The notes below the pieces were generated by a model. It saw nothing but the letters and a program-made list of their open reading frames with translations, was not told the origin of the DNA and made no database searches. 64,000 nt of DNA, from contig NC_063448.1 of the NCBI RefSeq assembly GCF_020379485.1, positions 15,461,726 to 15,525,725 of the forward strand, in the 5' to 3' direction. A program made the translations under genes and the position numbers. This stretch comes from Brassica napus. Lineage: Eukaryota; Streptophyta; Magnoliopsida; Brassicales; Brassicaceae. Below, piece by piece: positions 36,661 to 48,600 of the stretch (positions are counted from its first letter, which is position 1; each line of letters opens with the position of its first letter).

Positions 36661-36842
36661 TGTTGTAAACTTAAAGATTTAGAACTGTAAGTTTCTGTAT
36701 ATTATTAATCATAACATAAGGTGCCCTTATATATGAGAGTTTACAAAGAGATAAATAGAAAGACATAATATTGAAAGATTACAAATCATAAACATAAAGG
36801 GAAAAGAAAATATGGTTTTTTTTTCTCTAACTAAAGTAAGCC

Positions 36843-36887
<45 letters not shown>

Positions 36888-36993
36888 CCGTGGCTGCCTC
36901 TCTCTCTCTAGGGTTGGGCCGTCTCTCTCTCTAAGTGTATGGGTCGGTTATAAACTGAGCAGGTTATGGACATCCATCAATTGATTTATAACA
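36661..36993 (-). repeat. Copia LTR (5' LTR in element orientation)
   Basis: 333 bp; carries an expanded (CT)n tract at about 36843-36884, about ten to twelve bases longer than the other LTR. The primer-binding site lies immediately outside it at 36642-36660 on the complement. Confidence 0.92.
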
Positions 36994-37176
36994 AAATATT
37001 ATTTTTAGAGATAAAAATATAAAAATACATTGGAGAAACACATCTCTATTTTAGATAGCTATATTTTATAAGTAAAAATAGAAGAATATATCGGAGATGA
37101 TGTAATCAAACGCTCTATATCCAACCAGTTATCAAACCAGAAACTTTCCTGCTGCTCCTGTTATGTCAACCAAACG

Positions 37177-37675
37177 GTAGTAACTTTTAGTATCAATCAG
37201 AGAGAAAAAATGGGAATATGGACGGACATACGAGCATCGTACCATTTTATTTTTTTCAGTAAAAAAAAAAATTTACGAGCCTCGAATATTTGAAATTGGT
37301 TCCAAGTTTGAAAAGTTCAACTAACTTCTCCAACCAAAATGAATAAGAAAAGGAAAAAATCATTAAAGAAGAATAAGAAACAAATTAATTGGGTCGTTGA
37401 CAAAATAATTGAACAATGATATGCATCTTCCTTCACGAACTTGCAAGAATAAAAATAACAAGCTGCTCGTTGACATTTGATGCACGTTCTTGCACGTTTC
37501 ACGATAGTTTGACGCAGACATGCTTCCACGATTACTGAGATGCAAGCTAAACAAATAGAAAAAAATGGTAAAACCCCAGAACCTATATAAAGGCATGCAC
37601 ACAAGTAATGTAGAACCATACAAACGAAAACAAAAACCAACTCAGTGAAGTGTTGGAGAAGCAATCAAACTACGA
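37177..37675 (+). promoter_or_regulatory. Promoter and leader of extensin gene 2
   Basis: Homologous to 5117-5541. The TATA box TATATAAA is at about 37584-37591, some 85-90 bp before the ATG, and the two GCACGTT motifs are conserved (about 37485-37500). It keeps about 80 bp (37200-37285) missing from copy 1. The copia insertion ends only about 180 bp further upstream, so this gene's distal promoter is transposon DNA. Confidence 0.65.
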
Positions 37676-40489
37676 ATGACATCTTATCCCGGGATGGGGC
37701 GTTCAGCCCATCTCGTTTATGCTCTTGGTTTTGTAATCATGGCAACAATGGTTGCTGCTTCTTATGAGCCCTACACTTATAGCTCTCCACCACCACCAAT
37801 GTACAATTCTCCTGCACCGAAAGTTGACTACAAGTCTCCACCACCTCCTTACGTATACAGTTCTCCTCCACCTCCACCAATGTATTCGCCATCTCCTAAA
37901 GTGGATTATAAATCCCCACCACCTCCTTACGTCTACAGTTCACCACTACCGCCATACTATTCACCTTCTCCAAAGGTGGATTACAAATCTCCACCACCTC
38001 CTTACGTGTATAGCTCGCCACCACCACCACCCTACATATACAGTTCTCCACCCCCACCACCATACTACTCACCTTCTCCTAAGGTAGACTACAAGTCTCC
38101 ACCACCTCCTTACGTCTATAGCTCTCCACCACCACCCCCTTACGTTTACAACTCACCACCACCACCCCCGTACTACTCACCCTCTCCTAAAGTCGATTAC
38201 AAATCTCCTCCACCACCTTACGTCTACACTTCTCCACCACCACCATACTATTCACCTTCTCCAAAACCCGCATACAAATCTCCACCACCTCCATATGTTT
38301 ACAACTCTCCACCACCACCATACTACTCACCTTCTCCAAAGGTTGATTACAAATCTCCACCACCTCCTTACGTCTACAAATCTCCACCACCACCATATTA
38401 CTCACCTTCACCTAAACCAATATACAAATCTCCACCCCCACCGTATGTTTACAGCTCACCACCACCACCATACTACTCGCCTTCACCCAAACCCATATAC
38501 AAATCTCCACCCCCACCATACGTCTACAGCTCCCCACCACCACCTTATTACTCTCCGTCACCCAAACCATCATACAAGTCTCCACCACCTCCGTACGCAT
38601 ACAGCTCACCACCACCACCATACTACTCGCCTTCACCCAAACCCATATACAAATCTCCACCCCCACCATACGTCTACAGCTCCCCACCACCACCTTATTA
38701 CTCTCCGTCACCCAAACCCTCATACAAATCGCCACCACCACCATATGTCTACAGCTCTCCACCACCACCATACTACTCGCCTTCACCTAAACCAGCATAC
38801 AAATCTCCACCACCACCATATATCTACAGCTCTCCCCCACCACCATACTACTCGCCTTCACCCAAGCCCGTATACAAATCCCCACCACCGCCATACGTCT
38901 ACAGCTCCCCACCCCCACCTTACTATTCTCCATCACCTAAACATGTATACAAATCTCCACCACCTCCGTATGTCTACAGCTCTCCGCCCCCACCATACTA
39001 CTCTCCTTCTCCTAAGCCCGCGTACAAATCTCCTCCACCACCATATGTCTATAGTTCTCCTCCACCACCATACTATTCTCCTTCCCCTAAGCCCGCATAC
39101 AAATCACCACCACCTCCGTATGCCTACAGCTCTCCGCCCCCACCATACTACTCTCCTTCTCCTAAGCCCGCTTACAAATCTTCACCACCACCATATGTAT
39201 ACAGCTCCCCACCTCCACCTTATTACTCTCCTTCACCAAAACATGTATACAAATCACCACCACCACCATATGTTTACAACTCTCCACCACCACCATACTA
39301 TTCACCATCACCTAAGGTGGTATACAAATCTCCACCACACCCACATGTTTGTGTTTGTCCACCTCCTCCTCCATGTTACTCTCCTTCTCCAACACCATAT
39401 GTTTACCATTCTCCACCTCCCCCACCTTATTACTCGCCTTCACCTAAACATGCATACAAATCCTCACCACCACCGTACGTCTACAGTTCTCCACCACCAC
39501 CATACTACTCCCCTACTCCTAAGCATGCATACAAATCTCCTCCACCACCATACGTTTACAGCTCCCCACCACCACCATACTACTCTCCTTCCCCTAAGCC
39601 CACATACAAATCTCCTCCACCACCGTATGTCTATAGCTCTCCACCCCCACCACCGTATTACTCCCCTTCTCCAAAGGTTGAGTACAAATCTCCTCCACCA
39701 CCATATGTTTACAGCTCTCCACCTCCACCACCGTATTACTCTCCTTCTCCAAAGGTTGAGTACAAATATCCTCCACCACCATATGTTTACAGCTCTCCTC
39801 CCCCACCACCGTATTATTCTCCTTCCCCAAAGGTTGAATACAAATCTCCTCCACCACCATATGTCTACAGCTCTCCACCACCACCACCATATTACTCTCC
39901 TTCCCCAAAGGTTGAGTACAAATCTCCTCCACCACCATATGTCTACATCTCTCCACCGCCACCACCATATTACTCTCCTTCCCCAAAGGTTGAGTACAAA
40001 TCTCCTCCACCACCATATGTCTACAGCTCTCCACCGCCACCACCATATTACTCTCCTTCTCCAAAGGTTGAGTACAAATCTCCCCCACCACCTTATGTCT
40101 ACAGCTCTCCACCTCCACCACCATATTACTCTCCTTCTCCAAAGATTGAGTACAAATCTCCTCCACCACCATATGTTTACAGCTCTCCACCTCCACCACC
40201 ATATTACTCTCCTTCTCCAAAGGTTGAGTACAAATCTCCTCCACCACCATATGTCTACAGCTCTCCACCTCCACCACCATACTCTCCTTCTCCAAAGGTT
40301 GAGTACAAATCTCCTCCACCACCTTATGTCTATAGTTCACCACCTCCACCAGCGTATTACTCTCCTTCACCAAAGGTCGACTACAAATCGCCACCACCAC
40401 CATATGTCTACACATCTCCACCACCACCAACATATTCTCCATCTCCAAAGGCCGAATACAAATCTCCTCCCCCACCTTCGTATTATTAA
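37676..40489 (+). CDS. Classical extensin (hydroxyproline-rich cell-wall glycoprotein), copy 2
   Basis: Intronless, 937 residues, with the same signal peptide (MTSYPGMGRSAHLVYALGFV) and SPPPP/YVY repeat architecture as the gene at 5542. The N-terminal ~75 residues and the C-terminal modules are almost identical, while the middle differs by gain and loss of whole modules (for example an extra KPIYKSPPPPYVYSSPPPPY block). The Cys module (HPHVCVCPPPPPC) is kept but an in-frame 24-bp deletion removes KIEYKSPP after it. The frame is preserved throughout. Same predicted role: secreted, hydroxylated, glycosylated and cross-linked wall scaffold. Tandem paralogue of copy 1 in the same orientation. Confidence 0.93.
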   Translation: MTSYPGMGRSAHLVYALGFVIMATMVAASYEPYTYSSPPPPMYNSPAPKVDYKSPPPPYVYSSPPPPPMYSPSPKVDYKSPPPPYVYSSPLPPYYSPSPKVDYKSPPPPYVYSSPPPPPYIYSSPPPPPYYSPSPKVDYKSPPPPYVYSSPPPPPYVYNSPPPPPYYSPSPKVDYKSPPPPYVYTSPPPPYYSPSPKPAYKSPPPPYVYNSPPPPYYSPSPKVDYKSPPPPYVYKSPPPPYYSPSPKPIYKSPPPPYVYSSPPPPYYSPSPKPIYKSPPPPYVYSSPPPPYYSPSPKPSYKSPPPPYAYSSPPPPYYSPSPKPIYKSPPPPYVYSSPPPPYYSPSPKPSYKSPPPPYVYSSPPPPYYSPSPKPAYKSPPPPYIYSSPPPPYYSPSPKPVYKSPPPPYVYSSPPPPYYSPSPKHVYKSPPPPYVYSSPPPPYYSPSPKPAYKSPPPPYVYSSPPPPYYSPSPKPAYKSPPPPYAYSSPPPPYYSPSPKPAYKSSPPPYVYSSPPPPYYSPSPKHVYKSPPPPYVYNSPPPPYYSPSPKVVYKSPPHPHVCVCPPPPPCYSPSPTPYVYHSPPPPPYYSPSPKHAYKSSPPPYVYSSPPPPYYSPTPKHAYKSPPPPYVYSSPPPPYYSPSPKPTYKSPPPPYVYSSPPPPPYYSPSPKVEYKSPPPPYVYSSPPPPPYYSPSPKVEYKYPPPPYVYSSPPPPPYYSPSPKVEYKSPPPPYVYSSPPPPPYYSPSPKVEYKSPPPPYVYISPPPPPYYSPSPKVEYKSPPPPYVYSSPPPPPYYSPSPKVEYKSPPPPYVYSSPPPPPYYSPSPKIEYKSPPPPYVYSSPPPPPYYSPSPKVEYKSPPPPYVYSSPPPPPYSPSPKVEYKSPPPPYVYSSPPPPAYYSPSPKVDYKSPPPPYVYTSPPPPTYSPSPKAEYKSPPPPSYY

Positions 40490-41566
40490 ACTCGTTCTAT
40501 ATAATTCATAAATAAGATACCAAGTCTCATCTGATGTTTTATCTTTTTATTTTTCGTGTGCTAGTCCTTTTTAATTTCCAAGGTTCGAATGAATTCTTTG
40601 GCTATTGAAATTTCATTTAAATCATGTTTCCATTGTCTTTTCTATGGGTTACATGGTTTCCTTTAATCCATATGTAAGTTTGTTGCAGTTCTATGCATCA
40701 TGTTATTGACCTTATTGTTTGGGCCAGTATTATTACGCTATCCAGATTTCCATATAAATTTCCCTGATAAATAAAGCTTCTATGATAATTCCAAATTTCT
40801 CATAGTTATGATGTGGTTTCTATTACTTTCAATTAAATGAAAAGAACAGACCACCAATTTCCTCTTTTTAATCAAAACTAGGATAGTTTGCTTCCAGATT
40901 GTATTTTATGATTTTCAGTTTGGTGTTGATTCTGTTATAGTTTAGGCGCTTCGGTTTGCTTCGGTTTGCTTCCAGATTGTATTTTATGATTTTCAGTTTG
41001 GTGTTGATTCCGTTATAGTTTTTGTTTTTGGTTCAAAAGATATAAGAACCGTTCAATTATTTATGAATTTGGATTTGGTTTGGATTTTAATTATTTTGGT
41101 TTTTGGTTTGGTTTAAATAACAATGTTGGGAATCCGATAAAATTTTGAATTCAATTCAAGCTCTTGGATTTGAATAGGAATATGGAATTTTCGAAAGTAA
41201 TCAGAAGAAGAGAATTACTTCTTGTTTTCACATCACCATGATTTTAACGCAGGTTAGACTCTTGGTATAGTTTTTTAGATTTTAAGTATAATCAGTAAGG
41301 TAACTATTTATTGTTAGAATTGTTTATATTTTCAGAATTTTTGATAATATCAATTTTAATTATCATATATTTGTGTTTGAAAGCAGTTGAAATCAATTTC
41401 GAAACTATAATAACATACACAAATAGTTCCATTTTATACAATGTTAGTATCTCAATGGTTGAAGTAATTATTATGTTTGAAGTATAGATGGAATAGAGCT
41501 TGAAGTAATTATTATGTTTCATTAGTTGGACTGTTTGATATATGTTTTTGTTTTCAAAATGATAGA
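40490..41566. other. 3' flank of extensin 2, short tandem duplication, AT-rich DNA
   Basis: Homology to the 3' flank of copy 1 runs to about 40877. Beyond it, a ~57-bp segment (TTTGCTTCCAGATTGTATTT onward) at 40887-40943 is repeated at 40965-41021 (period 78 bp) with a TTCGGTTTGC duplication between. The rest to 41566 is AT-rich with no gene. Confidence 0.6.
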
Positions 41567-42566
41567 TCCCCTATATATTATTTGAGAAACATTACAACTT
41601 CTTTTTGTAGTCATGTGTCATCATTAGGATGATTCTTAGAATCATTAGAGAAATATGTTGGTCCATCTAATTATATAATAAACCTTTTATTAAACTAGCA
41701 ATAAATTCATTATTAATGTACTTTATTATTTCCTTAAATAAAATTTACGGAATTGCCTAATGTGGCTAAAGTATATATGACAATTAATGATTTTGAATAA
41801 TAAAGATTTGATAAAAATTAGTGTATCTTCTATCATATTTTTTTAATATTAAACTATTAAATAAATTAAACAACCACAATAACCATATAATAAAAAAATT
41901 AGATTTTTCTGTATATGTTATATTTTAAATTTTTAAAAACGACTATAAATTACTAAAACTGTTAAAAGTCTCACATTCAAATGATTACAAAATTATATAA
42001 GTAAAAAGTATAATTTAATTAATTATTAAGATTAATATATATATATATATATATATCATTTTAAATTAAACTATACACCATATAAAATACATAAATCTTT
42101 TAGTTTCAAAATTTACTATGAACAATTTTTTGGTAAAAATTTTAAACGAACATTGACAACTTATTTTTTTAAAATTATAAATTATTAAAACTATTAATCC
42201 CACAATTAAAATTTTGTTATCAGTAATTTAATTTTTTTTCTACAAAAGATACAAATGATCAAAAAAAACTATATGAGTAGAAAGCATCATTTAATAGACA
42301 TTAATATTAAAAAATATACTAAAATATACTATATATGTTAGTATCATTTAAATTTAATTACATATCCTATCAAATATTAAAAAATATTTTTTAGATTAAT
42401 AAAATTGATTTATATGTTCGCACCAATTTAATTATATATTTAATTGTTGCTGAATTTTAATTATTCAATATATATTTATTATTTCATAATATGTAAAAAT
42501 ATTTAATACATAAAATAATTTTTATATATAATATTTATTCCGCACAAGGCGCGGATCTTAACCTAG
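41567..42566 (+). mobile_element. Non-autonomous Helitron, 1.0 kb, complete
   Basis: 5' end TCCCCTATATATTATTTGAG at 41567 after an A. 3' end with a small GC hairpin (CCGC...GCGG, 42540-42554), ATCTTAAC and CTAG (42563-42566) followed by T, exactly the A/T insertion context of Helitrons. A truncated relative lies in opposite orientation at about 55595-55992. No coding capacity. Confidence 0.82.
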
Positions 42567-42879
42567 TTTAGTAATATAGCTGAAGAAGCATATCATGATT
42601 TCATCCTCATAGTTTTAAACCTCGGGAGTAAACGAAGGAGCTAGTTGGATTCACACCAGAACAAATGTATAACACCACGGTTCGTTGACGTCAGTGAACG
42701 TATGTGTAGCAGTCATAGATTTATGTTCATGAAGGATGAAGTTATTTGTTGACAGCTATAAGTAGAGCAATGGATGCTGATCTGATTAACTCTAACTGAA
42801 AGAAGTCTTGTAACATATAGAAAAATATCTACATCAATCAAAAATTATATTTATTAATATGTTGGTATAGTGTAAACGT

Positions 42880-44930
42880 TATATTATGAACATTTTACTT
42901 CTCTCCTAGGGCGTCCACGTCGTCAGCCACGTAACTAATTCGAAAGGCCCAAATTTGATAACTCACATGAAGCTCTAGGGTTTCTGTTCTTCTTCCAAAT
43001 TCGCTACCTATCAATTTTTTTCCTGCGTTATCTCTCACACAGTCAACGGTGTTTTGATTGTTTTAATTACTGAAATCGTGATGGAGAATCTCTTTGTCTG
43101 TCTCCTCTCGCGTCGTTTAGCTTTCTACTGCACTCAAACGAAACCGCCAGAGTTACAGATTCAACACCATTATCGCCTTCTTAACTCCAAAGAGCAACGT
43201 GTAGCACGATCTTGATATTGATTGTGAGTTATCTCTCTGCAAGGCGGTCTATTTATCACCTATGAAAATTTTAGCTTTCTTCACTTGAACAATATCCTCA
43301 CAATCTGTGAAAACACTAAAACGAGATTTGCTTAATTTTTTTTAATTCTGTTTTGTTCTCTCACTCATCCTCACAAAATTCAAGCTAAAAACTTTTACGC
43401 TGCTAACGGATCGTACGAAATCACCGGCAAGGGTCCTTCATCCTTCATCACTGCTCTTCAATGATGTCTAACCAGCCCTAGGAGATCCGTCGAAGTTGGT
43501 TTTCTGTGTTATCCACTAGCGGGAAGCAGGGAGCACAACGTCCTAATCGGGCTTGAGTTGCTACTGATTGATGAACAGGTATAGCTAAGGCCTTATGCTT
43601 TCATATTTACTTATTTAGTAGCAAATACTCTCTCAATTTAGTATCCTCAAGTACATCACCTACAAATCAGTAAGATAAGAGAGAGCCTATATTCACAAAA
43701 TTCATCGATTGTTATTTTGATTTCTTTGCAGAGATCATGAATCGAGATGAATCAAAATTTATTGATTAGACTTTTAGTACAGAGCAAGTGGTGGAACTTT
43801 ATTTAGTTATAAACAACGAATCACTCAGATTGACATCTTCCAGCTTTTAGCTCTTGCATTGGACTGATAAAGTTTTGATTTTTCTGTGTATCATAAAGAT
43901 CAATATCCAAACTGGAGAAGAAGAAGCTGCTGTGAAGCTGGTATAATTTATGAGCTCAGTTTTGGTTTCTCATTTAAATAAGTGTTTTTTTTTTGCTGAG
44001 AAACGTTTCAATTTTGAGACTTTTTGTTTGAATTTGATAGTATTAGCAAGACTTCATTGCTGTAGATGGTCATGTTTCATTGTTCCTTTATTGTTAATTG
44101 ATCTTTTGTTGCATTTATGACACACAGGAACCTACGAAGACGAGGCTTCTCAACTACACTATGAATCGTAAATACTATTATAGATGTGGGGAAGAGAGTT
44201 GGTTTCTCTGGTCATTTATATGAATTTTAATTTTCAACCCACTATCTCTGCCCTCTGTTGGCTTGACCTTTTTGGGACGAGCTTGGAGACGTACGTATTC
44301 AACCTCTGCAATCGGATGTTTACGTTCAAATCTATTTTAATGCTTGCAGATCAATTGGTAAGTACTGATAAGGATAAATTTATCTTGCCGTTTTGTGATT
44401 GTTGACTTCTCAGATTCGTTTGGTTTTGGTGATTTGATTGACCTTTAGTGTTTGATTCTTGGTTTTTTTTTTGCTTATATCACATTGTATCCTAATTAAT
44501 TTTGCTTTTGATTGATGTCAGGTTAATATCATTGATATGACTGGTGTAATCTTAGCCCTATGCAGTGTTGGTGGTGTGCAGAGTCAGTCTATTATAGTCG
44601 ACATGCAAATGAGGAAATAAGAAGTTGCAAGAATCTACAGCAAATGGAGTTTACTCCAGGTAGAATTCTTTTACTCCCCTCTATCCTATGTAGACCTTCT
44701 CCTTGAAGATATTGTCTTTTAATTTTCAGGAAGCCTCTTATTCTGATATTTTGGGGTTTGGAATACATGTTATTGTAGGTGTGCATCCCAACACCATTTT
44801 GAGCAGAATCAAAAAGAAAAAGCAAAGAACAATGATGCGCAGAAGCAGCTGGGAAGAAAAGAAATCGTAATAGCTCAGAAAAATGTAGCTAGAAACATTT
44901 TTCTAGCCTAAACAGGTGCTTTATGTATTT
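42880..44930 (+). pseudogene. Chimeric gene-fragment region, possibly a gene-capturing Helitron relative
   Basis: A block resembling a 5' UTR (GCTCTAGGGTTTCTGTTC) precedes a 44-codon frame at 43081-43215 (MENLFVCLLSRRLAFYCTQT), then short coding-like pieces such as YAANGSYEITGKGPSSFITA (about 43395-43460) and the casein kinase fragments described separately. The opening CTCCTAGGGCGTCCACGTCG resembles the start of the Helitron at 49614 (TTCTTAGGCTTCCACATCAG), hinting at a shared family. Terminal hairpin and ends were not found. I infer a mosaic of captured or decayed gene pieces; no full gene is present. Confidence 0.35.
43899..44357 (+). pseudogene. Casein kinase 1-like fragment
   Basis: Exon-like 43899-43940 reads INIQTGEEEAAVKL before GTATAA; plant CK1-like kinases have NIQTGEE(V)A(V/I)KLE at the ATP-binding Lys. 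A second segment starts after CACACAG at 44128 (EPTKTRLLNYTMNRKYYYRC), matching the following kinase residues poorly, and ends in another frame as LDLFGTSLETYVFNLCNRMF then KSILMLADQL before GTAAGT at 44358; CK1 has (I/V)DLLGPSLEDLFN(Y/F)C(N/S)RK and VLMLADQ at this place. A frameshift and a stop (44221-44223) separate the two. The catalytic HRD and DFG segments are not present downstream. Non-functional piece. Confidence 0.6.
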
Positions 44931-45268
44931 CGCTAACGATCTGGAATGTTACCAATAATATTTTTATATGTTAGTGTAATCTCAATAAGATTCACAATTG
45001 GTTAAGCCTTTGAGGATCATATGTACAACAAGAAAAGAAAAACAATGCAAAAATTCCATGTATTTTGATCTGTATGAGAATAGAATAGAAATATAGATGC
45101 CAAACCATATGAAACTTCCTCTATACACACACCGCTTGCTCAAACATAATATTATAGGCTCTCGGGGGAAAAATATTCCCTATAACGTATAAAATGCAAT
45201 TTATGATATAATTACTATAAACCAAGATGTTAACTAATACTTTTATCATAAACCAAGATACTTTTATC

Positions 45269-45683
45269 TAAATGTTAAGTAATCAAAAAGACATGTGGAT
45301 TTAGAAATGTCAATTTGAGAAAAAAAATGACCATCCTTCCAAAGTTAGAAATGCAAAGTTTTAATTTTGCTCACTAACCAAACAAAAATCAATAATCTAT
45401 TACGGATATGGTAAAAACTCTATAAATTAATATTCAATAAATTAACATTTTTTTGGTTTTGAATTGTATCGATTCAAAATATGATATAAATCGATACGAT
45501 AATAAAATAATAATTTGTATATATATGACTTCATTAAAATTATAAATTAGTAATAAATGTTAAGTAATCAAAAAGACATTTGAATTTAGAAATGTCAACT
45601 TGAGAAAAAAAGACGACCCTTCCAGAGTTAGAAAGTTCTAATTTTGCTCACTAACAAAATAAAAATCAATAATCTATTACTAA
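45269..45683. repeat. Tandem ~290-bp duplication, second copy split by a Helitron
   Basis: The block at 45269-45556 (AATGTTAAGTAATCAAAAAG, ... AATCTATTACGGATATGGTA, ... ATTCAAAATATGATATAAAT) begins again at 45557 and runs to 45683. It is then interrupted by the Helitron and resumes at 49615 (TATGGTAGAAACTCTATAGA). The first copy is therefore an intact empty site. Confidence 0.8.
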
Positions 45684-48600
45684 CTAGTGGTTGGCCCGCC
45701 CTACGGGCGGATGAGTTTATATTGAAATATATTTTTATTTTATTGATAAAAAATATTTTAATTTCACTAATCGGAAAAAAGTACTTTATATTTTTTTGGA
45801 AATTTGCTTTTAATTGTATTAATAAATATAATATGTTTTTTTCTTTCTAAAATCAAATTGTAAATTTTATTAAATTTTGTTGGTCTAAGTTGAAAAGACC
45901 ACTAACATTTTTTTTGTTAGAAAACACAAAATTATTAAATTAAACAGTTAATAAAAATGTAATGATTTATATTTCTTCATTTTATTTTTATTTCACTTTG
46001 ATATAGTTGAGAAAAATCTAAAGTAAGAATAATTAATATTTTTTTTAGTTATAAGAGTATAATTTTATTATTATTACAATCATGATAATAAATTAATCCA
46101 TTTCCAAGCTAAATCAACTGAAAATATAATATATTGTGATAAAATCATAAGAAGATATATTTTAAAGTAATATATAAATAGTTTTAATAATGTCACAAAA
46201 AATCATTAATATATATATTATTTAACAATAAATGATGCTTATAATATATATTTGTTTCCGTTTATATTAGATTTCCAATTAATAATGATTTTTTTTAATT
46301 TTTAGTGTTTTACTAATTATGTTTTGTAAATTATTTTAGCATTTGTTGAACTTTTATTAGTTATCTATGCATGTATAATTAAGTAATTTTTAATAAAAAT
46401 TAATTATAAAAATCCGAAAGTTAATCTGTTTTCTCATGAGAATTAATATTTTTACTTTTTCTATTTAAAATTTGAAAAGGTATGACTATGTGGTTTATGA
46501 AGTAATTGGTGATAGCTGTCGGTGTTCTACATCAATAAAATCAAAAGAATCAAATTTTATTAAAAAAATCTAAAGGTACAACCCAAAATCTTAAAAATAA
46601 CATATTTTGGCTCTAAAATCAATTTTTCTACAACTTTATATTTAGTGATTTTAAATTTTTGAAATAATTTTACATCAATGAAAACTAAAACTATAGTTGT
46701 AAAATCTAAAAATAAATTTTTCATATGTATTTAGGACTCCTTCATTTTGGCTAATTAGAGTCTTTTGTTTTCCCATTTTTAATATTGAAACTATTTATAT
46801 AAATTATTTTGATACATCTTTTATATATTTAAAATCTTTACTAATGTCGTATGTGTATAATTGAACATTTTGTTTGAGCAAAATTTTCATATAAATATGA
46901 TAAATATCTTTTGAAGAGTTTTGCAATTTTCGTAACCAAATTAACAATAACGGTTTACAACTATGAGATGATACTTGTTTATTGTAAATCTTTATTTTTC
47001 TAGTTTTTGAATATTTTTACTTTTAAAAATAATATTTCATATAAAAGAAAAAGAAAGGAAAACGGCAATATAAATTATTAAATACATGAATTTGTTTCAT
47101 TTGTACGTAAAAATATTTATGTTATGCAAGTTGCATGAAAGGAAAACGGCAATAATATAATATATATATATATATTGTTTTTTGAATAAATTGTTAAATA
47201 TTTTCTTAATCTCTACGTAAAAGTATTTTAAAGTATTTATGTTATGAAAGTTCCATGATTTGTTATATTTTCTTAATTTTTAGCATGAGCTTGTTATATG
47301 CTTGAATTTATGTGAACATATATACATAAGAATTTAGACTCTCTCTAAAATAAAAATTAAAATGTAGTTCTAAAATATGATACAAAGTCTTTAAGAATCT
47401 GATTTCGAAATTCATTGGTTTTTCGAGATAACAAAAACAATTCACACCACCGGTGTCCACATGATTTTGGATCCTCTGACATTATAGATACATGTTTAAT
47501 ATTAAAAAGTTTACTGAAACGTGAGTCTTTTTAGTACGATGGAGCTATTTAACCGTTATCAGTAACAAAACCAAAACCTCATATGACACAAAACGTGTTA
47601 AAAAAAGATTTGCATCTCGAGGAAAAAACAGGTCATTGTATCTGGTACTCCTCAACTTCTCACACCACTTCATCTTCATCTTCTCCACTGAACCACCAGT
47701 TTCTTCACTCCCAAATTTGCTAAGTATCGTTTTGTTTCCCTCAGTCTTCCTCCATATAATACCTTTTCCATGTCTCAAACATTTCTTTCAGCATCCCAAG
47801 ATCCCTTTACAGATTCAAGTGTACCTCCACTTTACCAGATTTCAGTTTCATCAACACACACTTGATCTCTTTACTGAATACTTTTGCTAACCGGCTTTAT
47901 CACACTTAATCCCACAACCAGACTTCTAGTTCTCCCAAGGGTCCTCCTGCAGTCACACCACTTCTAGAGAAATCAGTAGACATCGCTAGCCTTCTCAGAT
48001 GCATCCAAGTTTCTATCTGAATCCTCGGCCTTTAGTCTTCTCTCTGTAATGGGCATACTGGATTGCAAAGTATTCATTTTCTTTTGCCAACTTTCTTCCA
48101 TAAATTTCATCATCGTTACATATTCACACAACCGGTTGGCCTGCTGAAGTCCACCGACGAATATCACTCTTCTTGGTCAAAGAATATTGTTCCCCCATTC
48201 AGAAATCTGTGCTGAAGTTTTGATCTTGAAATTATAAAAGTACAAAATTGCATTACGAAATTATAAAGATAAGGTCGAGAACAAAAAGTAGTCAATTTTT
48301 TTGAATAAAAGTTCAATTGAAATAAACATACCATAAATTGACAATGATGGAGACTTATCATTCAAAGATCACCGTAAATAGTTTGAGATAACATAGATAA
48401 GCTACACGTAAGCGGATAAAAAACGCTCAATCTTATAGATCATTTTCGAAATAAAGAAACATAGAAATCATAAGAAATACAGATGTCAGTTATACACCAC
48501 ACCTCTTCAAAGCTCTGCTTAAACTCGGCATTACAATTTACATTGAAGGCATGGTTAGATCTTATGAGTTCAATGATGGAAGCAACCTGTAACTAAACAA

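Larger units (their letters stand above)
31610..36998 (-). mobile_element. Ty1/copia LTR retrotransposon, degenerate, with 5-bp target duplication
   Basis: Two LTRs (31615-31935 and 36661-36993) flank a 4.7-kb interior, bounded by AAATA at 31610-31614 and 36994-36998. In coding orientation (minus) the LTR runs TGTTATAAATCAATTG to TTTACAACA. The primer-binding site follows the right LTR (TTATCAGCACGATAGCC, about 36642-36658 complement) and the polypurine tract (AAGGGGGAG, complement of 31937-31945) precedes the left LTR. Gag and the RT-C/RNase H part are open; protease, integrase and most RT (about 33000-35080) are decayed by stops and shifts. The LTRs differ at roughly 18 positions by eye, so insertion is not very recent. 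Confidence 0.92.

Noticed and set aside
39594..40475. Antisense 293-codon open frame across extensin 2 (and 242 codons at 7481-8209)
   Set aside because: Complement of the same repeat, with repeated VVEEICTQPLEKES modules; no family match and no start context.
44520..44900. Possible RPA-like OB-fold fragment (VNIIDMTGVILALCSVGG)
   Set aside because: Similarity to Helitron-associated RPA proteins is too slight to call, and the frame stops quickly.
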